Position numbers and translations under genes: made by a program. Below the pieces are notes generated by a model, which saw only the letters and a list, made by a program, of their open reading frames with translations, searched no databases and was not told the DNA's origin. DNA of 64,000 bases from positions 78,143,321 through 78,207,320 of the forward strand of contig NC_068359.1 in NCBI RefSeq assembly GCF_020536995.1, read 5' to 3'. How positions within the stretch are numbered: position 1 is the stretch's first letter; the number at the start of each line of letters is the position of its first letter. This DNA is from Dreissena polymorpha (lineage: Eukaryota; Mollusca; Bivalvia; Myida; Dreissenidae). Shown here piece by piece: positions 23,100-36,275 of the stretch.

Positions 23100-24660
23100 T
23101 TCAAAATACAAGAAAACCATGGGTACAAAAATGGCACCTAGCTATGCATCATTGTTTATGGGCCAATTTTAAGAAACTTTCTTAAAAAATTGCCAGTTTA
23201 AGCCTGTTATATGGCTTAGTTTTCTTGATGACATTTTCATGATTTGGAACCATTCCGAAAAAGAGCTAATAAATTTCCACAGAGAAATTTATAGTTTTCA
23301 TAAAACAATTAAATTTACATACAATTTTTCTAAGGAAAGTGCTGTTTTTTTAGATGTTAATATTTCTAAGGATGATAATGGTTGCATTCAAACATCAGTT
23401 CATGAAAATAATACTAATTGTCATCAATATATTAAATATTCTTCATGCCATCCTATGTCTTGTTAAGCTAATATTCCATTTTTACAGACTAAACGTTATA
23501 GAAGGATCACTTCTTATAATGATACCTATACAAAAGAACTGGCTCATCTCAATGATATTTTTCTTGCACGTAATTACCCAAAAGAGGGTAATAGACAAAG
23601 CGCTAAAAAATGCGTCAATGCTATCTATGGAAGCTGCAATAGAAGTTAGTGTTAAAAAGTCAGCTAAAATTAAAATTATTATTTGTATGTACTTATAACC
23701 CTTCACTTCTCAACATTGGGAAAATTCTTAACAATTATTGGAATCTTCTTAAGTTATCTCTTAATGAGAGTGTGAAACAAGTATATAGTCATAAGCCATA
23801 CGAGGCTTTTAAAAGACCCAGAAACTTGCAAGATATCTTAGTACATACAAATCTAAATAATAATAAAATAGAAAAATCCATTAAGTTATGAAGTGCAAAA
23901 GAAAACGATGCACACATTGTAATTCTATTACAGAAACAAATGGTTTTACCAGCTCTACATTTGGTAAACAATTTACTATTAAGAAAAACTTAAATTGTGC
24001 ATCATCTAGTGTTATTTACTTAATATAACATGTAAAAAATGTCTAAATCAGTATGTTGGTCAAACTAATCAAAATGTAGTCAAAGAATGAATAGCCATAA
24101 ATTTGACATTAAACATTTTCCTGACTGTTTTACAAATGTCTCAGAACATTTTAATTCTGCTGGACATAGCATTGATGATTTTTCTTTTGTTCCTATTTAA
24201 AAAAAACATAACAACTGGAAACGCCTCTTAAAAGAATGTTCTTGGACGCACTACCTAGGAACTATAGCTCCCCTAGGTATGAATTCTAAAGTTCTCTTCT
24301 AATTTTCTAGATTTTAATTGGTTCATTTAACATATTGTCGTTCAAACTGCATTTTCCCAGTAATTTTGTATCATAACTGATCCTACTTTAATAATCTAGT
24401 CAATTAGATAACATATGCATATATGAGCTTTATGCTTTTTATAGTTATGTTATATATTATTTTGATTAAATGTTAATTTTAACGCCAACTAGCATATAAC
24501 ACTTTGACGTTGTTGCAATTGACGTCATGTGATTGTGACGTCATTTCCTTTATTTTATTACAAAGTGTTTACTCCTGATGAAGATCTTAAATTGACCGAA
24601 ACGTTGAGTGAATAGATATTAATAAACAATGAAGTTGTTTCTCTGTTTTATATAATTATT
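23100..24660 (+). mobile_element. Decayed canonical Penelope-like retroelement (RT then C-terminal GIY-YIG)
   Basis: The 5' truncated remnant starts inside the reverse transcriptase: FLDDIFMIWNHSEKEL (motif C and downstream), then FTYNFSKESAVFLDVNISKD and KYSSCHPMSC. Further on, at about 23,890-24,200, come traces of the C-terminal GIY-YIG nuclease: a CKRKRCTHC zinc-ligand cluster, SSVIYLI, QYVGQT, and SEHFNSAGHSIDDFSFVP. Frames shift repeatedly, so the copy is dead. The order RT then nuclease is the canonical Penelope/Poseidon/Neptune layout, the reverse of the element at 42-47 kb. These elements lack capsid and LTRs. Confidence 0.82.
24575..24601 (+). other. Hammerhead-ribozyme-like core in the Penelope-like 3' end
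   Basis: CTGATGA (24,575-24,581) is followed 16 bases later by GAAA (24,598-24,601), the two conserved blocks of a hammerhead core. Stem II between them pairs poorly here, so if real it is a worn copy. Hammerhead motifs are known from canonical Penelope-like elements. Confidence 0.45.
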
Positions 24661-24937
24661 TATATGAAAACCAATACTCAAACAAATACAATTATTTAGT
24701 ATCATATGACAATCGGCACAAAATACATTTAGATCAACCATACAAATAAGTGATCTTAACTACCAGTTTTACATGAAAACACAATTCAAATAAAGATAAT
24801 AAAAATGATGCACGCCAATCTAAAATTTGAATTGTATTAATATAAGTGTATAGTTCTTTTACGCACTCATAGAGTTCGTATATACTTAAATACGTAAAGT
24901 AAATATTCGTCCAAGCGTTCGACGAAATGAAAAGATA

Positions 24938-25369
24938 CTAAGAGGGAAAAAATCTCCCCTTTTTAATAAACATCTGACATGATATTGATGAATTCAACCG
25001 TTTGTTTAGTGTTTTTGCACTTGTTTGTATTTCTTTTGACCTTGCAGTCAAAGATAACCCTTGAAAGTGCAAATAGATATTTCCAATGGGGTCCTTTGGT
25101 TTTGCTGAAGAGACAGCAAGCAGAAGAGACAGTTTTGAGATACAAGGAATCCGTCTGCGATACTCTAGCTCTTTGCGAATAGATCCCTTGTTTATTTTAC
25201 GAGCTAAGTGTATAGCACCGATACATGCAAGAATTAACTGGGTTTCATACCAGTACATCTCTAGTTGGGTGGGAAACACTTGAAGCATTTCTGGCATTTC
25301 CAGTGCCCCGGCCAGGAATTGAACCATATTGTTAACAATCGACTTCCGCACCACTTGTCTCTGAAGCAT
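24938..25369 (-). CDS. Unidentified 143-codon open frame
   Basis: I do not recognise this protein. It starts MLQRQVVRKSIVNNMVQFL and has a mostly helical look, with a hydrophobic stretch TQLILACIGAIHLARKI and a basic Ser/Thr/Lys-rich tail. A CTTCAG acceptor-like word sits at codons 2-3 and a GGGTTATC donor-like word lies about 100 codons in, so it could be one exon of a larger gene. It is longer than most chance frames nearby, but no neighbour supports it. It may be a piece of a mobile element. Confidence 0.3.
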   Translation of the reverse strand: MLQRQVVRKSIVNNMVQFLAGALEMPEMLQVFPTQLEMYWYETQLILACIGAIHLARKINKGSIRKELEYRRRIPCISKLSLLLAVSSAKPKDPIGNIYLHFQGLSLTARSKEIQTSAKTLNKRLNSSISCQMFIKKGRFFPS

Positions 25370-25856
25370 TCTCTTAATTCATGATATAACGGACACCCAA
25401 TAAGTCAATTTCCTATTGCATATGTATACTTGTGTCCTAAAATTGTCTGAAATATATATTCACTGTGTCGAGTGGAGATTTACGTACGATATGAGGTCGT
25501 TTATGAATAGATTGAAGATTATCGTTTACGTCACACAACCCTGATTAGAACCGATTGTGCATGTTAAATACCGGTAGTCCGTGAACACAATCGTTCTTCA
25601 GACTTTCATTTTCATTCATGAGTTAAGATTAGCGTAGAAGTTTCGACAAACAATTATACATTTCCTCGCAGGTTTTATACCGTTTATTGCTACATTGTTT
25701 AATAGTTTAAATGTACACAATGTATATATAACAGAAGAACTGTTAAATGATTGAGCCTTTAGGAAAAGCCGAAAAAATGACGAAGTGCAATTCAAAAGCG
25801 TGCGACAATAAGCGCGCATTAAGCATTATCAGTCATCCCAGCAAAGTCATGATATG

Positions 25857-26830
<974 letters not shown>

Positions 26831-27640
26831 TATCTATTATATAATTAATAAGGGAAAAACAAGACGCCAGACCGCTATTTTTTACCCCAGCGCGATAATT
26901 TGAATAGTTTTGGAATCTTTTAGACACTATTTCATGATTACCCGGTTAGATCCAAGCTCTAGCATAAGTGATTTAATATTTAAAAATCTAGATTTAAAAT
27001 TATAGATCTTCAGCGAATGGAATTCGTTGAACAGCATTTAAAGCCTTTGTTACAGGAACATTTTTGCGTTTTGCAATATTGATCCAGTGGTTCAGGAAGG
27101 GATAATGAATGAAGCAAATTGCGGACGACACGCGACGTTGGACAGTCAGGCACCACAATTTACCTCCCCATGAAATAAGAAGATAAACATGTAGTAGCTA
27201 AACGTAAATTTTGAATAATAACATTCCAATAATAAAGGCTGAATCATTTAACGTTAGAGTGTGATATTTAGCTTGAACTGACATGACTGACGCGCGTCTT
27301 TATCACATTTTCTTAGTGATCTTAACTTTGAGCCAAGTGTCACGGACATTTCATTGGCGTCGCACTGAAGTGCGGCGACTAGTATGTAATACGTTTTTTT
27401 TCGCTTATGGGAAGAGATGTTATGTTATGGATCAATGTATACTAGTGGTGATTTTTTGTGTAAATTAGTGTAAATAAGTACTGCATTTGTGCCTATTACA
27501 TTTACTACAACATTTGTTGCCAATAATGCAAAGCTAATTCTTTTAGTTAATAACTGATCACAGAGACTGGGCAATAATAAAAGATCACAGGGACTGGGTA
27601 AATACGCGAACCGGTGAAACTTTCTGGTTTTGTATAAAAA
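26831..27640. other. Non-coding stretch, nothing recognised
   Basis: No exon or clear repeat seen on either strand. Confidence 0.45.
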
Positions 27641-28227
27641 CAAAAATTCTTTGTTCCACTATCCTAGCAACCACATAGTTACTAATAAAGGCGCTACAGA
27701 GCGCGAAGCGCGACACGTATTATTAATTGTATTAAGATAAGTATTGATGCAAAGCATCAAAGACGTCGGGAATTTCAGTGTAAAAGGCACTCAATGAAGT
27801 TACATGGAACGATTTTTTTCTACTGTAAATATTAATATATTGGCCGATTATTTTAAACAAAATAGAAAAAGATACTGGTATAACCATTATCTATGATTGT
27901 GTGTTATAACCCCCAAATAACCATTATCTATAATGTTGTGTTATAACCCCCAAATAACCATTATCTATGATTTTGTGTTGTAAATCCCAAATATTTCATA
28001 GTTCATTTTATTTACACTGGTTTCCTTTTTTTACCTGGCATCCGTGTGCAGTTTTCATTAATGGAACAGAAATGTGTAGGTTTAAAAAAATCTGCTACAT
28101 CTTGTAAGCGTTATTTCATATTTTTCTCAACTTCAAGGGGAGATGATTCTGAACTTATTCTTACGTTGCTCATTTTCGATAGGGGTTGAGTACTCATTGA
28201 TATGAAAACACTGTAAAAGTTTTCATG

Positions 28228-28490
28228 TGTTTACGAACCCCCCCCCCCCCCACCCTCTTACACATATATTTCATGGGCATAATAATAATAAAAAAAAGGT
28301 TACAATATAACAGCATATTTATTTAAACTAAAATGTCTACATCAAAACAAAAAGTTAACATAGAACACAAATAAAATAATTTGATTCTACCGGGGCTCGA
28401 ACCTTGGACCTCTCACATGTGAAGCAAGCGTGTAACCACTACACTACGGAACCGCTTGAAAAATCATCTTCTAACTAAGATATTAATAAG
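28228..28490 (-). repeat. SINE-bearing direct repeat, copy 1 (tRNA-Val-like head)
   Basis: On the minus strand GGTTCCGTAGTGTAGTGGTT (A box) leads to a loop TTCACAT with a CAC triplet in the anticodon position, then GGTTCGAGCCC (B box). This matches tRNA-Val(CAC) quite well. The 3' acceptor half does not pair with the 5' half, so it is a tRNA-derived SINE and not a gene. The body (AACAGCATATTTATTTAAAC, ACATCAAAACAAAAAGTTAA) repeats at 28,815. Confidence 0.72.
28236..28252. repeat. Poly-C run
   Basis: About 14 consecutive C, in the first of two related direct repeats. Confidence 0.9.
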
Positions 28491-28814
28491 CTATTAATAG
28501 TCGGTTTAAATGTAAACCCGGAAGTTTAAACGCTGGATAGTGAGCGGGGTTAAAGGTCCATACCAAAGGGTCCATACCACTGGCAAGATACAGGTCAGAA
28601 TTGCGGCCTTCTATGTGTTGTTCTTAAAAAAAACCTGTAGAAGGACTTGATAGTAATGAGACTGGGGTGATGTGATGGTGCTCCTCATTGATTAGCGGCG
28701 GCTTCCTTTATCAAGACTCATTATTACAATTAATAATACGTGTCGCGCTTCGCGCTCTATAGCGCCTTTAATATTAACTAGGTGGTTGCTAGGATAGTGG
28801 AACAAAGAAGGTTT

Positions 28815-29068
28815 TAGTGTGTTTACGACACCCACCCTCTCACACATATATTCCATGGTCATAATAAAAACAAAAAAATGGTTACAATAAAACAGCATAT
28901 TTATTTAAACTAAAATGTCTACATCAAAACAAAAAGTTAACATAGAACACAAATAAAATAATTTGATTCTACTGGGGCTCGAATCTTGGACCTCTCACAT
29001 GTGAAGCGAGCGTGTAACCACTACACTACGGAACCGCTTGAAAAATCACCTTATAACTAAGATATTAA
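28815..29068 (-). repeat. SINE-bearing direct repeat, copy 2 (tRNA-Val-like head)
   Basis: About 93-95 percent identical by eye to the copy at 28,228-28,490, in the same orientation, with the same A and B boxes and the same CAC-bearing loop. The poly-C run is absent here. Confidence 0.72.
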
Positions 29069-29747
29069 GGTAGTGGGAGCCTAATGGGTACTTTTCCAGA
29101 AACACTCTTTGTTATTATTTCCACATAGTAAATTGTATATCACAACTAACTAAAACATTTTACCAGCCGGTTAACTTTTCATACTTGGTTGAATACACCT
29201 ACCCCTTGACTCGGTTGGGCGTTTTCTATGGATTTACCCTATATACAAAATATACAGTTTTTTGTAATGGGATATACATATATTTTGACAATTAACTTAA
29301 TACACGTACTCGACTGGATTTTGTTAGTAGATACAGAATTTAAAAAGTGTCATTGAAAGAGAATTGTGCCTTTGATGTCCAATAATATATGCAATTATCT
29401 GGATAAAATGGCAAAAACGACAACAAATGGTTCAGTGACAAGAAACTTTAAATACGTTTTATGTCACTTGTTGTGTGATGAAATGCATATATTGTACATA
29501 TTTATTTAACACAACATATTTTGTACACACTGAATGAATTCAGGAAGTTTTACCGTTCCTATCTCAAGAAATTTTACTGTGAGTATGCCTACCCCAATTC
29601 ATTTTCACGCAATGAATTTAAGTATAAATTTGTGTATCACTTCTTTTTGGGGGTTTTCTAGTTGCTTATTAAAAGCTACAGTTATAAACCATGACATGTG
29701 AAGAAATTTAGCTAACTTTGAATTAATATTGAAATAATAATACATTA

Positions 29748-30626
29748 ACAAGAGCACCGCATAACGGGTGCCACGCTCGGCTGCGAAATCTTGTCAGATT
29801 TTTTTTAGAGGTCACAGTGACCTTGACCGTTGACCTAGTGGCCCAAAATGGGTGTGTGGTGTAGAACTCATCAAGGTGCATCTACATATAAAGTTTCAAA
29901 GTTGTAGGTGGAAGTACTGTGATATTAGAGGCAAAGTTAAAGTTTTATATTAGAGGTCACAGTGACCTTGACCTTTGACCTAGTGACCCAAAAATGGGTG
30001 TGGTGTGAAGAACTCATCAAGGTGCATGTACATATGAAGTTTCAAAGTTATAGGTGGAAGCACTATGATGTTAGAGGCAAAGTTAAAGTTTTATATTAGA
30101 GGTCACAGTGACCTTGACCTTTGACCTAGTGACCCAAAAATGCGAGTGGCGTGTAAAACTCATCAAGGTGCATGTACATATGAAGTTTCAAAGTAATAAG
30201 TTGTAGGTGGAAGCACTGTGATGTTAGAGGCAAAGTTAAAGTTTTATATTAGAGGTCACGGTGACCTTGACCTTTAACCTAGTGACCCAAAAATGGGTGT
30301 GGCATGTAGAACTCATCAAGGTGCATGCACATATGAAGTTTCAAAGTTGTAGGTGGAAGCACTATGATGTTAGAGGCAAAGTTAAAGTTTTATATTAGAG
30401 GTGACAGTGACGTTGACCTTTGACCTAGTGACCCAAAAATGGGTGTGGCGTGTAGAACTCATCAAGGTGCATGTACATATGAAGTTTCAAAGTTGTAGGT
30501 TGAAGCACTTTAATTTTAGAGCCAATTTAAAGGTTTAAGCACGACGGCGGACGTCGGACGGCGTACGACGAAAATGCTATGACAATACCTCGGAGTTTTC
30601 TCCGAAAACAGCCGAGCTAATAATAC
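29748..30626 (+). repeat. Tandem array, ~148-bp unit, about 5 copies, with unique ends
   Basis: The unit words are AGGTCACAGTGACCTTGACC, TTTGACCTAGTGACCCAAAA, AACTCATCAAGGTGCATGTA and AAAGTTGTAGGTGGAAGCAC. The array is bounded by AACAAGAGCACCGCATAACG on the left and TTTTCTCCGAAAACAGCCGA on the right, so it has defined ends like a dispersed element with an internal array. It is of the same broad class as the array at 1-545. Confidence 0.88.
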
Positions 30627-31415
30627 AATCTTAAGGTCACCTAAAGTCAAAAGGCAACATATGAATACAGGCGCAGTTCACCACAAAATGTCAAAGTTGT
30701 CCCAATAAACACTGCACACGGATGCCAGTAAAAAAGGAAACCAATGTAAATAAAATGAACTATGAAATATTTGGGGGTGCCAACACAAAATGATAGATAA
30801 TGGTTATTTGGGGGTTATAACACAACATCATAGATAATGGTTAAATTTGGGGGTTATAACACAAACTCATAGATAATGGTTATAGCAGTATCTTTTTCTA
30901 TTTTGTTTAAAATAATCGGCCAATATATTAATATTAACAGTAGAAAAAATATCGTTCCATGTAACTTCATTGAGTGCCTTTTACACTAAATTCCCGACGC
31001 CCTTTGATGCTTTGCACCAATACTTATCTTGTTTTATCACATGCTATACCCTGTTTCCCATGTAATACAACCAGTACATTTTTTTTTATTACACATGTGT
31101 AATACAACATTTTTAAGCGTTTTCATTGGCTTAGTTTTCGTTTATTATTTCTACCAATCGCATTTTGTTATTTTGCTGAAATGACGTTGCAACGTCAAAT
31201 GACGTCACGAAATGTAAACAACATTCGGGATTTATCATTATGTGTGCGTAAATATTTATTTAATTTGCTCATTTAAAAGCATGTGATAACAAAATCTGAC
31301 ACTCGTTGCTATATCATACCATATTTTAGTAAACTCGTCCAGGAAATTCGTTAGTAAGCTCGCCAAGGGCTCGCTTACTAACAAAATTCCTGAACTCGTT
31401 AAATAAATACGGATT

Positions 31416-31618
31416 ATTACGCTAGTCAATTGTTCCAAGAGTTTGTATCACTCGAGTGACTTGTGTGATGACGTATCACACGAGAGGCGGAGCTTGTGAG
31501 GCGGAGCTCGTGGCTTGTGCTATTTCGCATCACACTCGAGGCTCCGCCTCTCGTGTGATACGTCATCACACAAGCCACTCGAGTGATACAAACTCTTGGA
31601 ACAATTGACTAGCGTAAT
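31416..31618. repeat. Long near-perfect hairpin, ~78-bp arms
   Basis: The left arm starts ATTACGCTAGTCAATTGTTC and the right arm ends GAACAATTGACTAGCGTAAT. Apart from about one mismatch the arms are exact complements, through AGAGTTTGTATCACTCGAGT and GTGATGACGTATCACACGAG. The loop is about 45 bp and itself contains repeats of GGCGGAGCT. It could be a MITE or a foldback. Confidence 0.9.
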
Positions 31619-32424
31619 ATTCCTATTATTATATACAACAACTAACGAAAACAGTTAACAATTGAATTTTTTATTTTAACAAAACTAACAAAACAATAAC
31701 TAAAACGGTACGCCATAGTTTATTTAAGACGCGTATGAATACAGTTTATGTAAATTAACGTGTAAACATTCGAACCGGGAAAACACAGGTTTCCGACACG
31801 CTTACCTTAATGCCATCGTTAATCAAATGTTAATAACAATTAAGTTGACAACTTTAATCCGATGTTTATAACAAAAAAGTTGAAACAATATGCACTTTCA
31901 CTTATATCTTCCGTGTCTTTATCAACACTTAGTTTAAACCACACTATTTTATTGTATTCCTATCGAAATATACATTTATGCATGATAAACACACACTCCA
32001 AAATACGTTTTGAATTTGTTCGATGTTTTTAACAAATAGTTTACTGTTAAAAAACACCACGTCCGACAGGTCCTTAAATTCCATAGAGTTTAGATAAAAC
32101 TATTGTGTTTCGTCACAGAAATGACGTCTCACGATGTACTACGTAATATATTTCGTAACATAAACTATTTCTATTTTCGGTGCGCGTAATGTGACGTCAT
32201 TAAATGGGTCGAAGTAGTCCGGCTAGTATGGTGATACGGAATTGGAAACAGCGAGTAGCGTAATACGGGATTTTTTATTTCAACGATTGATACAACCTGT
32301 ATTTTGCAAAAGCATTAAACAGGTATATAATAAGGTATGATATGACAACTCGTGCCAGATCCTATTTATATTAAATAACGGCGCGGTTACGAAAAGAGAG
32401 AGAGAGACACTTGTGACTTTTAAG

Positions 32425-32426
<2 letters not shown>

Positions 32427-32519
<93 letters not shown>

Positions 32520-32536
32520 GTCGTCGTCGTCATCAT

Positions 32537-32577
<41 letters not shown>

Positions 32578-32660
32578 CCAGCAGCAGCATCATCATCATT
32601 ATCGTCGTCGTCGCCGTCATCATCATCATCGTCACCACCCCCGCCACCACCACAATCATC
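32427..32660. repeat. (TCA)n / (GCA)n compound trinucleotide repeat
   Basis: A long TCA run changes to TCG, GCA and then mixed units. Poly-Ser, poly-Ala and poly-Met frames across it are artefacts. Confidence 0.95.
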
Positions 32661-32699
32661 ATCATCGCTATCATAATCATCACCATTTCCCTAACCCCT

Positions 32700-35600
32700 T
32701 GGTTTCGAGGCCGACTATGCACAGGTTTTACTGAAAATAGCCGACGCTGAATGATCCCGTAGACAAATATTATTTATCACTTTACCTCTTCTTAGCAAAG
32801 CAAGCAATTGACGCGGTGGGATGTCATAACTCGCACATAATGTTTTAAACAAAAGTTTTTGACCGCGAGCTCGCATTTATACTTCAGTATTTATTGAGTC
32901 TAGACACAATTTGAACAGTGTATATCATAAATAAGCATCATTCGCTAATTTATTTAAATAGTTTAATGTTTTGTAATTATTATATAAGCAGTATGAACTA
33001 CCGGTAGCTTGGTCCATTTCATTATGTGCATGCAGATAGCCGGTATATAAAATCCGATGTCGTAAAACGCGCTACCGATTACCGTAAAACCATATTGTTT
33101 TTCTTAAACAAACTTCTCTTAAACAAACTGCATCAACATGCTTTTTGAGTACGAGTTTCGATAATTAAAACTACGCAAAACAGACTATTACGCCTCCTTT
33201 TGATTTCAAAATGAATTGGCATAAATGAGCGTCATATCAATGAGAAGCATAGGGTGCAAATACAATGTCACTCGCTAGAAGGTCAGTGTCACATTTTACT
33301 TTTGGATTTTGTGCAAATTTTAATATTTATATAGTGAAAGTATATATTTTCGTACCAGCTCATAACTTCGTTGTGCCTTATGATATCTTCAAATACATTG
33401 TGCATGCCGGTGTGCGTACGTTTGTGACCTTTGTCGTGCATACGTGTTATTTTGATACATGTACAGTGTCCTTAAAATGTCGAGGACAGGTCTGAAAATC
33501 GACGTAAAGTTTATTTCCGAAAGTACATATTTCTAAGACGACTAAATATACCCAATCGACATTTACCAGATGTTTTCGTGATCAGTATGCATGTTCTTTG
33601 ATACAGGCCGAGTTCCTGGACATGACTATGTTTAGTGTTCATTTTTTAAATTGCCGTATTTGAGTTAATGTGTTCTATTAAGCTATCCTATAAAACTATG
33701 GTTACTCCATACTTTCAACTTAAATTTTATCTTTGTGGTTACAAATTAAGCTGAGTATCAGAATATATACATTATACTATTAAAGAGGAGGAATATTCAA
33801 ACGTGCTATCTTGGACATTGATAGCTCTAGTTTGACTCGTGGAATTGTTGCACCGCGAGGGAGCTCTCACGTACCATGCTATCAAATTGCACTGGAGCGA
33901 GAGCTTGTCACGGATATGAAGGATGACCAAATTTGAATCTATGGAATGATTTGAATTCGTTTGTAGAGAATCACAATATTAAATACTATACGCCTAACAG
34001 TGGACATTGTCTTGCGTTTCCAGGTCAAATGATTTTCAAATTATTTTTATATATAATAACATATTATATTGGAATACACTCATCCCCTTTTATATGCTTT
34101 AAAAAAACTATTGAAACATAGCATAACATCGGATCTTCTTTGGAAAAAAAGTGAAATAATGCTTGAACCATGATTCGATATGTGTCCGTGTTTTTTATCT
34201 TATTTCGGACTGAATTGTAAACAAATGTTGCAGCGGAATTACAGACGTTAATACCATTACCAGATATTTTCGCTATTAATTAAGTCTAATATTCACCTTA
34301 GAGACTAATCCCCATTATAATCTCACATATGTGTTTCGAGGTAGTCGATGCTGCAGTAATGTTGGAGTCAATTATAATAGCTTCCAATTCATTATGTCAT
34401 ATCACGTGGACTTCTTTGATTTGCAAACGAGATAATCGGTTTAAAACCAATATCAGAAGTATGGTGAAATACTTATGTTTAATGATGGTTAATGATAGCG
34501 CTGTGATTGCTGTTAATAACCATTTTCACAAATTGAACCAGTAATAAGACTCATCTATTCTAACTGAATTACGCATCGCTTATTTTCATCCGTTTATGGA
34601 CTGGCTAATGCAATATAGAATTAATGGGTCATTATTATTTTATTGTGATTTTGCCATCAAATAAAATTGTTCCTTCCGCTTCATTATCCAAAGTTAAAGT
34701 TAGTATAGTTCAGAAAAATTCAAATATGGTAATATTTGTCTGATTACTACGCAAACAATGGATCTTATGCTGAGGAAAACACTGCACAAATATGAATGTA
34801 CGTGCACTATCGATGACTGATATGTACTGTACTAAAATTGTGAAGACGACCTTTTGTTTTTTGGAATCTTGAGTTTGAGTCCCATTTGAGACACGTAATG
34901 TGTATTGATTTCCAAAGCGTATAAACATGAACCGTGCAATGGATATGGTGTTCGCCTACCGATCCTTAGGTCAAGGCGGGCGTTCGGCGGATCTTCTCAA
35001 AATATGCAAAGATCTGGTTCTAAAACAGGAAGAAAAAACTTGACTCAGGCATCATAAGCATCGGGCTTTGGTAACACAAACTCTACAATAAAATAAAGAC
35101 TCATACTTATTTCCATGAGTTGCTTACACGTATGTAAACATATTGTTTAAATCATATCCCCTTCTAACACATCGTATTGAATCCGCTAGACCGAGTTTAA
35201 CGGACCATTCTGTTTATGCACATTTAGTTTTCGCTGTGAATGTACCTTACTATGTTTCTAGATTTGCTTTTTCCCAATGAAGGTTGGAAAAATAAATAAA
35301 AAACATCACCATATACATAAAATTTGAAAAACCAATATTTTACCCAACTTCAATGCGAAATGATTTACGTTATTGTATTTGGTATTATATATGATATAAA
35401 GAAAGAACAACTAATTATGTGATATTGCGTGTAGAGGATTAAATCAACGTCTTAGCATGTGTTAGATATGAACACAATAAAGACGTTATACGAGAGACAA
35501 GCCAAGAACTTCACCAGCATATTTTACTAGCACAAAATTAGGGTTATGTTTCGTTAGCAAATAATTCGTGACTACTTAAATAATGTAAGCCATGATCGAT

Positions 35601-35795
35601 CCATAATTAATTTTGCACTAAAAACAAAAGTGGTAACCAGAAAACATACGTCAATAATATGCAAGGTAGGTTCTTTTTTTCGAAACGTCACAATTTGGGC
35701 AAACAAAAAATAGGTGATTTTTAAAACAAAAGCTTTAGTACACAATTAATGCTCTACCATTTCGTGTTATGTTAGAACCATTCGCAACTTTAAAG
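32700..35795. other. Non-coding stretch, no gene recognised
   Basis: Scanned on both strands; no exon with family resemblance and no clear repeat. Short frames such as that at 33,265-33,495 have no recognisable features. A tRNA-like fragment at about 34,935-34,990 (AATGGATATGGTGTTCGCC) may be a SINE trace. Confidence 0.45.
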
Positions 35796-36275
35796 TGATA
35801 TTAATTATTATGGGCATCTAACAATATAAAGGTGTCTATCTCAACCGTTGTTTAATTTTGGTGTTTTCACTTCATATACACTTGTATTCGTTAATGCAGC
35901 ATCAACATACTAAAACAATATCCCGGAAAGAGAAAAATAATCAATTTGAATATCAACCGTACTTTCGTTTTGACAACTGACGACAGAAATGATTCAATGT
36001 ACGATGTTAGTCTAAATGTAGTTTTCATGCAGATTCGTTCATAAGACACAAAGACACAATTTTGTTTTACGGATCATTTCGGCTTAGAGGACTGGGTGAG
36101 TCATGTAAAATATCGAAAATAATATATATTTTTTTATAAATAACTGGTAGCAAGATGAGTTGTAGATAATTGGTCAGTAACCACATTTTAACTAATTATT
36201 TTGACCTGTTAATTCTTTTCAGCTCATTTCAGCAGTGAAAAATGCCCATAATATCACTTTAAATGACACAGTTAT
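35795..36275 (-). mobile_element. Old remnant of the Naiad 3' region, inverted
   Basis: The minus strand contains worn forms of phrases from the 3' region of the element at 42-47 kb: TTGTGTCTTATGAACGAATC, CATGAAAACTACATTTAGAC, ACATTGAATCATTTCTGTCG and TTATGGGCATTTTTCACTGC. The order is partly rearranged. Confidence 0.5.

Larger units (their letters stand above)
27648..28807. repeat. Inverted pair around GAGCGCGAAGCGCGACACG
   Basis: About 80 bp at 27,648-27,731 (TTGTTCCACTATCCTAGCAA, GAGCGCGAAGCGCGACACG) returns as the reverse complement at 28,729-28,807. The left arm adjoins the outer inverted-repeat arm at 27,734, so the structures interlock. Confidence 0.8.
27734..31031. mobile_element. 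3.3-kb foldback structure with ~320-bp inverted arms
   Basis: The left arm (27,734-28,051) runs from AAGATAAGTATTGATGCAAA to GCATCCGTGTGCAG. The right arm (30,712-31,031) runs from CTGCACACGGATGC to TTGCACCAATACTTATCTT. Each arm contains about three ~37-bp units with ATAACCATTATCTATGA and GTTATAACCCCCAA. No transposase lies between them; the interior holds two SINE-bearing direct repeats and a 148-bp tandem array. It may be a foldback-type DNA element or an inverted duplication. Confidence 0.78.

Noticed and set aside
28370-28460. Functional tRNA-Val gene
   Set aside because: A and B boxes and the anticodon loop are present, but the acceptor stem does not pair and the unit sits in a larger repeat body present twice.
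32413-32722. Poly-Ser/poly-Ala frame and its poly-Met mirror
   Set aside because: Translations of the TCA/GCA compound repeat.
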